From: Streptomyces sp. NBC_00704
Lineage (GTDB): Bacteria > Actinomycetota > Actinomycetes > Streptomycetales > Streptomycetaceae
Direction of reading: 5' to 3'
NCBI RefSeq assembly: GCF_036226605.1
Contig: NZ_CP109000.1
Location: 372,001 to 436,000 of the forward strand
DNA: 64,000 nucleotides
In this document: piece by piece, positions 58,100 through 64,000 of the stretch
Layout of the letters: every line of letters starts with the position of its first letter
Position numbering within the stretch: the first letter of the stretch is position 1
Notes under the pieces: model-generated
Told to the model about the DNA's origin: nothing
Seen by the model: only the letters and a program-made list of their open reading frames with translations
Databases searched by the model: none
Translations under genes and position numbers: made by a program

Positions 58100-58115
58100 A
58101 TGAAGAATTCTTCAT
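58100..58115. promoter_or_regulatory. 16-bp perfect palindrome, probable ArsR operator
   Basis: ATGAAGAATTCTTCAT at 58100-58115 has the TGAA/TTCA arms seen in ArsR/SmtB operators. It lies 158 bp upstream of the ArsR start and 37 bp after the roadblock-like gene's stop, in the AT-richest part of the gap. Confidence 0.68.
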
Positions 58116-58272
58116 CTCGACACATCCAGATCAGCGCATCACACGGGTGTGCGGAGCCGGCAGCCGTCAGGATCGGGACGAAGCACGCGCGCGGCGGTGT
58201 ACGACCGGCGGGACGGGCCGCCGTGCCGGCGAGGACCACGTACCGAACGCGGCAGGGAGCGAGCGATTGACC

Positions 58273-58641
58273 ATGCAGGTTCCCCTCTACCAGGCCAAGG
58301 CCGAGTTCTTCCGCATGCTCGGGCACCCGGTGCGCATCCGGGTCCTCGAACTGCTGCAGGGCGGCCCCGTCGCCGTGCGGGACCTGCTCACCGAGATCGA
58401 GATCGAACCCTCCAGCCTGTCCCAGCAGTTGGCGGTGCTCAGGCGCTCGGGGATCGTCGTCTCGATCCGGGAGGGCTCGACGGTGAGCTACGCGCTGGCG
58501 GGCGGTGACGTGGCGGAGCTGCTGCGTGCCGCGCGTCGCATCCTCACCGAACTGCTCGCGGGGCAGAACGAGTTGCTGGCCGAACTGCGTCAGGCCGAAC
58601 CGCCGCTGCCGGTACCGCAGCGGGGCGCGGGGCGGAGCTGA
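58273..58641 (+). CDS. ArsR/SmtB family transcriptional regulator
   Basis: 122 aa. A single winged helix-turn-helix: LYQAKAEFFRMLGHPVRIRV, LLQGGPVAVRDLLTEIEIEP, SSLSQQLAVLRRSGIVVSIR, then the wing GSTVSYALAG. No cysteine or clear metal site is visible, so it may sense something other than metal. An Ala/Pro/Gln-rich tail follows. GGGAGCGA lies before the start; ATG 58273 is used, TTG 58267 possible. The palindrome at 58100 suggests self-control. A strong terminator follows the gene. Confidence 0.88.
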   Translation: MQVPLYQAKAEFFRMLGHPVRIRVLELLQGGPVAVRDLLTEIEIEPSSLSQQLAVLRRSGIVVSIREGSTVSYALAGGDVAELLRAARRILTELLAGQNELLAELRQAEPPLPVPQRGAGRS

Positions 58642-58703
58642 CCCGGCCGCGCCCGCCGGAGTGAGGCCTCGCCCCGGCGGGCGCGCGGGGACGTCGAACG
58701 GAA

Positions 58704-58741
58704 CACGAAGGGCCCGGCGGTTTCCGACCGGGCCCTTCGTG
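58704..58741. terminator. Hairpin terminator of the ArsR gene
   Basis: CACGAAGGGCCCGG (58704-58717), a 10-base loop, CCGGGCCCTTCGTG (58728-58741). The 14-bp perfect stem lies 63 bp after the ArsR stop. A repeated GGACGTCGAACG word flanks it at 58689 and 58768. Confidence 0.9.
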
Positions 58742-58891
58742 CTGCGAACGGAGTCGAACAGCGGCGCGGACGTCGAACGAAACAGACCGAAACGCCAGGG
58801 TTCGCCACCCCTTCCGCCACGGGCAAAGATCCACCAGCATGCATATGCCCGGTCGGCAGGCGGCCGCCGGCGGACGTCACACGGAGCCGAC

Positions 58892-59359
58892 ATGAGCGAT
58901 GCGAGGTGGATGCGCGGCGTGGAGTGGCTCTCGGCCGCCGCGACGGACCCGCGGCTGTGCAAGCGGGAGTGGGACCACGGCGACGGGGTGGCGCTGCTGG
59001 AGGCGGGCCGCTACTGGGACGTGCTCAGCGTGCCGGACCGCCTGGGACTGCTCACCCTGGACCTGCTGTGGCAGACCTCGCGTCCCGTGCCAGGGCCGAC
59101 GCTCGTCGACACCGCGGCGCACCGCGTGGGCTTCTTCCTGCCGCCCGATCCCGGCAGCCGGTGGATCGGGGCGGGACTGCGGCGCGCGGGCCGGGGATCG
59201 TGGGTGGCGGTGCCTCCCCCCTACCGGGCGGCCCGTTTCGTGGAGTGGCTGGTGCCGCCGGACGGCACGGGCGCGCTGCACCCGCCCGGCACGCTGGAAC
59301 TCGCGCTGCGACAGGCCAACGGCACGCTGGCCGTGCTCTCGCCGGCTCTCGGGGTGTGA
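58892..59359 (+). CDS. Hypothetical protein, 155 aa
   Basis: Begins MSDARWMRGVEWLSAAATDP, with GVALLEAGRYWDVLSVPDRL and LLWQTSRPVPGPTLVDTAAH. Ends TGALHPPGTLELALRQANGT. It has a mixed alpha/beta composition. In annotation databases a similar Streptomyces class is sometimes tagged as the N-terminal part of bifunctional DNA primase/polymerase; I am not sure this applies, and no catalytic motif is clear. ACGGAGCCGAC precedes the ATG. It is transcribed towards the conservon and ends 282 bp before it. Confidence 0.7.
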   Translation: MSDARWMRGVEWLSAAATDPRLCKREWDHGDGVALLEAGRYWDVLSVPDRLGLLTLDLLWQTSRPVPGPTLVDTAAHRVGFFLPPDPGSRWIGAGLRRAGRGSWVAVPPPYRAARFVEWLVPPDGTGALHPPGTLELALRQANGTLAVLSPALGV

Positions 59360-59641
59360 CCGGGTCCGCGTCGGCCGGCGCCGGGGACCGGTGACCTGAC
59401 CGGGGTGGACGACCTGGTCCGCGTGCGTGGGTGTCGTCCAATTCGCTTGCGGCGTAAGGCAATTCCGACAGTCGGCGCAGAAGTGAACAGATGCCGGGCA
59501 CTTTCGGAGCGAAGTCCCGCTCGACCGTGCGGGATCGATCGATGACGGTGTGTACTGTGCTGCGAGTGCCCGGTCCGAGCCCGTCGGACCCGGCCTGCCC
59601 TGAACGCCGCGAAACCGCCCGACCCTCACTGGACCGCATCC

Positions 59642-61124
59642 ATGATCGAATTACCGGACCTCGTGGCCGGCGCCCTGGCCGCCGGCACACTGTCCGCGTT
59701 CGCCCTCGGCGGCGGACTCGTGCGTGGCAGGCGGCGGCACCACCGGCAGCTCGCGGAGATCGCCGCGCTGCGCACCCGGCTCGACGGCACCGCACGGGCG
59801 TTCACGGCCGAGGTCGAGCATCTGGCGACGCGGCGCGTGCCCGCCGCCGCCCGCCGGGTGGCGCACCCGCACCTGTCCGTGCCGGGGCCCCTCCAGCCGC
59901 TCACCGCCGGGACCCCGCTGGGCGTCGCCCTGGAGGACGTGCTGCTGGCCGTGCAGACCGAGGCCGCAGCCCAGCGCACCCGCGTCGACGCCGCGGCACA
60001 GGCCGGCATGCGGGGCGCCGTCCGGGAGATCCAGGCGGCCCTGTACCGGCTGCAGGACGCCCTGCGCGGGCTCCAGCAGCGCTACGACGACCCGGAGTTG
60101 GCGCAGACGCTGTTCCGGCTGGACCACGAGAACGAGCAGTCGCTGCGCCGCGCCCAGGTCGCGGCCGTGGTGTGCGGCGCCTGGGTCGGGCTGGCGCGCG
60201 AGGAATCGCACCTGGTGGACGCGGTGACCGGCGGCCAGGCGCGGCTCGCGGGATACCACCGGGTACAGGTCCACAACCACCTCGAACCCGGAACGGCCCT
60301 GGTGTCGCACGCCGTCGAGCCGGTGGCCGTCATCGTCGCCGAACTGCTCGACAACGCGCTGCGGCACTCCGCCCCCGACACCGAGGTCGTGGTCAGCCTG
60401 GAGCACGTCCATCACGGGGTGTGCGTCACCGTCGACGACGCGGGCCTGGGCATGACCCTCGACGAACGGGAGCGCGCCCAGCGGCTGGTGGCCGGCGACG
60501 ATCCCATCCTGCTCACCGACCTCGGCGACCCGCCGCGCATGGGCCTCGCCGCGATCGGCCGGCTGACCCGGCAGTTCGACCTCGGCGTCGACGTCTCCTC
60601 GGCCTCGCCCTACGGAGGCGTGCGGGCCGTGCTGCGGGTGGACAGCCACCTCCTCAGCCACCTCGACCCGGCCGACCGGCCGCCGGCCGCGAGCGCCCCG
60701 CGCACGACCCGCACCACGCGCAGGACGGCGCCCGACCGGCCGGCCTCCGCTGCCGCACCGGCCGGTCCCGCCCACGCCTACGGCTCGGAGGCCGCCGCCG
60801 CGGACCCGCCGCCCGGGCACCACGAACTCCCGGACGCCGACGGTCTGCCGCAGCGCCGCCGCCGCAGCAGGACCGCACCCCCGGCGCAGCCCCGCGCGCC
60901 GTGCGGAGGAGGCCGCGGCCGCCCTCGGCGCACTGCAGTCCGGCACCGCGGCGGCACGCGCCGCGGCCGCGGGCCCCGGCGAGCGCACCGGTCCGCCCGC
61001 CTCGGACGAGCGCACCGAGCGACGCGATCGCACCGACCTGAACGACCCGCACGACCCGCACGACCTGCACGGCCTGAACGACGACACCGACCAGAGCGAC
61101 GACGAAGGGGGCGCGGCCAGATGA
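59642..61124 (+). CDS. cvnA: Conservon sensor-kinase-like protein CvnA, with apparent frameshift
   Basis: A membrane-anchored N-terminus (LVAGALAAGTLSAFALGGGL), a coiled linker and a GHKL domain: ELLDNALRHSAPD (N-box), VTVDDAGLGMTLDE (G1) and GLAAIGRLTRQF. CvnA works with CvnB-D in G-protein-like signalling of streptomycetes. Codon usage in this frame is normal to about 60873. Beyond 60903 high third-position GC and the usual CvnA tail (EEAAAALGALQSGTAAAR) lie in the +1 frame, ending at TGA 61122-61124, which overlaps the cvnB ATG. A base gained, possibly in the C5 run at 60878-60882, would explain this. Read straight, the frame continues into cvnB, giving a 633-residue fusion. Confidence 0.85.
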
Positions 61125-61543
61125 CCAGCCGCAACACGGGCGACACGGCATGGGTGCTGGAGCCGATCCTGCAGGTGCCGCACGTGCTGGCCGCCGTCAT
61201 GCTGACCCGGGACGGTCTAGTGACGGGCTACACCGACGCCCTGTCCCAGCCCTCGGCCGAGCGGGTGGCCGCCATCACCAGCACCGTGCAGGGCGCCTGC
61301 CGGACGGCGGCGGCCGCGTTCGCCGACCGGGAGCGCGCCGAGGTGCGGCAGATCGTCATCGAGTCCGACCACGGGTACGTGCTCATCGTGCCGACCGACC
61401 ACGGCACCTGCGTGGCCGCGTACGGCGACGCGGAGGTGCGGCTGGACCTGCTGGCGCACCGGCTCCACTCGCAGGTGGCGCGACTGGGCGAGAAGGCCAT
61501 GGCGGCCGCGCCCCGAGGAGCCGACGACGACCCTGCGGCATGA
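61121..61543 (+). CDS. cvnB: Conservon roadblock/LC7 protein CvnB
   Basis: 140 aa, a single roadblock domain: MLTRDGLVTGYTDALSQPSA, ITSTVQGACRTAAAAFADRE and IVIESDHGYVLIVPTDHGTC. These proteins act as GTPase-activating or adaptor partners of CvnD. ATG 61121 overlaps the cvnA stop by four bases (ATGA), the usual conservon coupling. In this window the cvnB frame is also the direct continuation of the shifted cvnA frame. Confidence 0.9.
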   Translation: MTSRNTGDTAWVLEPILQVPHVLAAVMLTRDGLVTGYTDALSQPSAERVAAITSTVQGACRTAAAAFADRERAEVRQIVIESDHGYVLIVPTDHGTCVAAYGDAEVRLDLLAHRLHSQVARLGEKAMAAAPRGADDDPAA

Positions 61544-61905
61544 CCGACCGCCCGGCCGGCCGGCCCCTGGTCCCCGCGTACCTGTCGACCGGCGGCGTGA
61601 CCCGGCCCAGCCGTCCGCACCTGGAGCGGCTCTCGGTGCTCGCCCGCAGCGGCGAGCCGCCGCCCGCCGGTCTCCCCGCCGCCGAACTCGCCCTGCTGGA
61701 CAGCCTGGAGGACGGCTCGCTGGCCGTGGTGGAGGCCGCGGCGCTGCTGCGGCTCCCGGTCTCCGCCGTACGGGTGCTGGCGGCCGACCTCCTCGACCGG
61801 GACCTGGTCCTCGCCCGCGCGCCGATTCCGCCCGCCGAACGGTACGACCCCGACCTGCTGAAAAGAGTGGCCGATGGCCTCCGCGCCCTCAAGCTTCGCT
61901 CGTAG
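61540..61905 (+). CDS. cvnC: Conservon DUF742 protein CvnC
   Basis: 121 aa, DUF742 type: PAYLSTGGVTRPSRPHLERL, SLEDGSLAVVEAAALLRLPV, RVLAADLLDRDLVLARAPIP. A winged-helix-like fold is predicted for the family; its role in the complex is not settled. It overlaps cvnB by four bases and cvnD by 32, so translation is coupled. Confidence 0.9.
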   Translation: MTDRPAGRPLVPAYLSTGGVTRPSRPHLERLSVLARSGEPPPAGLPAAELALLDSLEDGSLAVVEAAALLRLPVSAVRVLAADLLDRDLVLARAPIPPAERYDPDLLKRVADGLRALKLRS

Positions 61906-62500
61906 CGCCGGTGCGACCGGCGCCGTCCACGTGCCCGACACCGACCGCGACCTGGTGAAGATCCTCGTCGCGGGACCGTTCGGGGTGGGCAAGACGACCC
62001 TCATCGACTCGGTGTCGGAGATCCGGCCGCTGCACACCGAGGAGCCCCTGTCGGAGGCGTCCGCCGGGGTCGACGACCTGGCCGGAGTGCGGGAGAAGTC
62101 CACCACCACCGTCGCCATCGACTTCGGCCGCATCAGCCTGCCCGGCGACGTCGTGCTGTACCTGTTCGGCACACCCGGACAGGAGCGCTTCCGGAGCCTG
62201 TGGGACGACATCGCCCACGGGGCGCTGGGGGCGCTCGTCCTGGTCGACAGCCGCCGCCTCGACGCGTCGTTCGACGTGCTGGGGCTGGTCGAGGAGAGCG
62301 GGCTGCCGTACGCGGTGGCGTTCAACGCCTTCCCCGACGCACCGCGTCACTACGGCGAGGAACGGCTGCGCCGGGCGCTGGACCTGGAGCCGGGGACGCC
62401 GATGGTGACCTGCGACGCCCGCGACGCGAACTCCTCGGTCGACGCGCTGCTCGCGCTGGTCGACCATCTCGTCGGCCGCTTCCCGGCGGAGGCCCGGTGA
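61874..62500 (+). CDS. cvnD: Conservon small GTPase CvnD
   Basis: 208 aa, ATP/GTP-binding Ras-like fold: P-loop GPFGVGKTT near residue 35, a later switch with [16 protein letters not shown] (G3) and [16 protein letters not shown]. It is thought to switch the CvnA-B-C membrane complex. ATG 61874 lies inside cvnC. The stop overlaps the P450 GTG by four bases, indicating that the CYP gene is part of the same message. Confidence 0.93.
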   Translation: MASAPSSFARSAGATGAVHVPDTDRDLVKILVAGPFGVGKTTLIDSVSEIRPLHTEEPLSEASAGVDDLAGVREKSTTTVAIDFGRISLPGDVVLYLFGTPGQERFRSLWDDIAHGALGALVLVDSRRLDASFDVLGLVEESGLPYAVAFNAFPDAPRHYGEERLRRALDLEPGTPMVTCDARDANSSVDALLALVDHLVGRFPAEAR

Positions 62501-63750
62501 ACGCCCTCCCCGCCGGCCGGCGCGACGTCGACCGCGCCGCGCCGGTCCGGCTGTGGGAGGACGGCTTCGCCTCGGACCCGCACCGCTACTACGCCGCCCT
62601 GCGCTCCCAAGGGGACGTCGGGTGGGCCGAGTTGGCGCCCGGCGTGCCCGCGTACGTGGTCACCGGCCGGCGGGCCGCGCTGGACGTCCTGCACGACACG
62701 CAGGCCTTCTCGCACGATCCGCGGGCCTGGGAGGCCACCGTGCCCGTCGACTCGCCGGTGCTGGGCATGATGCGGTGGCGGCCCAACGCGCTGTTCGCCG
62801 ACGGCGCGGAGCACCTGCGCTACCGCACCACCCTCATCGACGTCTTCGACCTGGTCGAACCGCACGACCTGCGCGGGCGCGTGCACCGGGCGGTGCGGCT
62901 GCTCGCGGGCCGCATCGGTCCGCGCGGCGAGGCCGACCTGGTCGCGGACTTCGCGCGGCCGCTGATGGCCCTGGTGCTCAACGACCTGTTCGGGCTGCCC
63001 GACAGCCAGGGAGACCGGCTCAACGAGGGCCTCGGCAAGATGATGGAGGGCGGTGCGCAGGCCGCCGAGGGCGAGGCCCAGTACGCCCAGTACGTGCTGG
63101 AGCTCATCGCGGCGAAGGCCGGGCGGCGCGGCGACGACCTGCCCAGTCATCTGCTGGACCACCCGGCCGGACTGACCCGCGAGGAGGTCACCTGGCAGGT
63201 GTTCCTCACACTGGGCGCCGGGTACGAGCCGACCGCCAACCTCGTGTCGAACACCCTGTCCCGGATCCTGGGCAACCCGGTGTACTACTCCACGCTCACC
63301 AGCGGCGCCCGTCCGGTCATGGACGCGGTGGTGGAGGTGCTGCACCACGAGACGCCGTTGGCCAACTACGGCGTGTACTACGCCCGCAGGCCCGTCTCGT
63401 TCCACGGGGTCCGGCTGCGCGAGGCGGTGCCGGTGGTGGTCTCTTACGGGGCGCTCGGGCGGTTCGCCGAGCGGGAGGGCGACGCCGGCCGGCATCCCGC
63501 CGACGCCTCGCACCTGTCGTGGGGCGCGGGGGCGCACGCCTGCCCCGTCAAGCAGCACACACTGCTGCTCGTCACCGAGGCGATCGAACAGCTCACCCAG
63601 TGGCTGCCCGACCTGGACCCCGTGGTGCCGCGCGACCGGCTGACCTGGCGGCCGGGCCCGTTCCACCGCTCGCTGAGCGCGCTGCCCGTCCGCTTCAGCC
63701 CCCGCTCCCCCTCGCCCGCCTCCTCCACCTCGCAAGGAGTCCGTACGTGA
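62497..63750 (+). CDS. Cytochrome P450 of the CYP157 type lacking the ExxR arginine
   Basis: 417 aa, full-length P450. The heme-thiolate region is [14 protein letters not shown] with C349. The I-helix is changed to GAGYEPT (240-246) without the usual acid-alcohol pair layout. Where the K-helix ExxR should stand, the sequence reads EVLH (280-283) in [13 protein letters not shown], so the arginine is histidine. CYP157 enzymes in conservons are known to lack ExxR. GTG 62497 overlaps the cvnD stop. It may act with the next P450 or as a regulatory heme protein of the conservon. Confidence 0.9.
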   Translation: MNALPAGRRDVDRAAPVRLWEDGFASDPHRYYAALRSQGDVGWAELAPGVPAYVVTGRRAALDVLHDTQAFSHDPRAWEATVPVDSPVLGMMRWRPNALFADGAEHLRYRTTLIDVFDLVEPHDLRGRVHRAVRLLAGRIGPRGEADLVADFARPLMALVLNDLFGLPDSQGDRLNEGLGKMMEGGAQAAEGEAQYAQYVLELIAAKAGRRGDDLPSHLLDHPAGLTREEVTWQVFLTLGAGYEPTANLVSNTLSRILGNPVYYSTLTSGARPVMDAVVEVLHHETPLANYGVYYARRPVSFHGVRLREAVPVVVSYGALGRFAEREGDAGRHPADASHLSWGAGAHACPVKQHTLLLVTEAIEQLTQWLPDLDPVVPRDRLTWRPGPFHRSLSALPVRFSPRSPSPASSTSQGVRT

Positions 63751-64000
63751 CCGTGACCGACCGCATCGCCCTCGACCCGTTCGGCGCCGACGTGCACGCC
63801 GAGAGCGCCCGGCTGCGCGCCCTCGGCCCGATCGTGCCCGTCGAGCTGCCCGGCGGCATCCCGGCCTGGGCGCCCACCGGCTACGACACCCTCAAGACGC
63901 TGATCCTGGACCCGCGGGTCAGCAAGGATCCCCGGCGGCACTGGCGGCTCTGGCCGGAGATCGGCCGACACCCCTCCTGGGGCTGGATCCTGGGCTGGGT
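63747..64000 (+). CDS. Cytochrome P450, N-terminal fragment (CYP154-like, partial)
   Basis: 84 codons are visible before the window ends. The start [40 protein letters not shown] and the tail [17 protein letters not shown] fit the beginning of CYP154-type P450s, which follow CYP157 genes in conservons of S. coelicolor. AAGGAG lies before GTG 63747, which overlaps the CYP157 stop by four bases. The heme-binding end lies outside the window. Confidence 0.82.
   Translation, partial: MTVTDRIALDPFGADVHAESARLRALGPIVPVELPGGIPAWAPTGYDTLKTLILDPRVSKDPRRHWRLWPEIGRHPSWGWILGW

Noticed and set aside
59642..64000. Natural-product gene cluster suggested by two P450 genes
   Set aside because: The cvnA-B-C-D order and 4-bp overlaps identify a conservon; no polyketide, peptide or terpene synthase is in view.
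1..64000. tRNA, rRNA or transposase genes
   Set aside because: No cloverleaf-type sequences, rRNA words or transposase motifs were recognised.

Overview
The window looks like Streptomyces chromosome. It is very GC-rich with strong third-position GC, so spurious open frames run opposite many genes. ATG, GTG and TTG starts follow purine-rich ribosome sites. The families present are typical of the genus: Tat- and Sec-exported hydrolases, GlxA, LacI and ArsR regulators, RsbW-like ATP-binding proteins, an ANTAR protein and a conservon. The density of exported enzymes, duplicated housekeeping functions and intergenic tandem repeats suggests an accessory, arm-like region rather than core. From memory, the mix of an SGNH lipase, a second GAPDH and a cyclophilin recalls the S. 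coelicolor SCO7510-SCO7513 neighbourhood; this was not checked by alignment.

Layout. 1-13.4 kb: the end of an aminotransferase gene, a TetR regulator with twin operators divergent from an NAD(P)-binding oxidoreductase, an Eis-like acetyltransferase next to a decayed methyltransferase, an SGNH lipase, an EamA-type transporter, small conserved proteins, an FAD oxidoreductase-SDR pair, a LysE exporter and an alpha/beta hydrolase. 13.5-19.5 kb: ANTAR protein, AraC regulator, FUSC membrane protein, GAPDH and a GlxA-type regulator. 19.7-28 kb: S1 protease, a frameshifted pectate lyase, an unusual sigma-factor/CAP-domain membrane fusion, an MFS transporter, a 13-unit 23-bp tandem array, a 29-aa peptide gene and a DHA2 drug transporter. 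28-35 kb: coiled-coil protein, GCS2-type ligase, cyclophilin and the fused isobutyryl-CoA mutase IcmF. 35-50 kb: a LacI regulator divergent from a ricin-tailed glycoside hydrolase, an AMIN-like secreted protein, a NodB deacetylase, YihY and MFS membrane proteins, an AraC regulator, a secreted lipase, a MOSC protein, an RsbW-like protein and a GH46 chitosanase with a probable operator. 50-59.4 kb: small membrane and unknown proteins, an M4 metalloprotease, a flavodoxin-like protein, a lipoprotein, LacI and ArsR regulators. 59.6-64 kb: a conservon (cvnA-B-C-D) running directly into a CYP157-like P450 and the start of a second P450, all joined by 4-bp stop/start overlaps.

How the genes fit together. 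Much of the window serves polymer breakdown outside the cell: protease S1, protease M4, chitosanase, glycoside hydrolase, lipases, polysaccharide deacetylase and a formerly active pectate lyase. Several of these carry their own local operator or regulator. A second layer is signalling: sigma-CAP fusion, two RsbW-like proteins, ANTAR protein and conservon. IcmF, GAPDH and the GCS2-type ligase are the clearest intracellular metabolic enzymes.

Most notable: the sigma/zinc-finger/transmembrane/CAP fusion (22340-23995); the frame change in cvnA that joins it in frame to cvnB (59642-61543); a P450 whose ExxR position reads EVLH; the 23-bp array (25721-26019); and at least eight unrelated short repeat arrays confined almost entirely to intergenic gaps. 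All calls come from reading the sequence; no database search was run.
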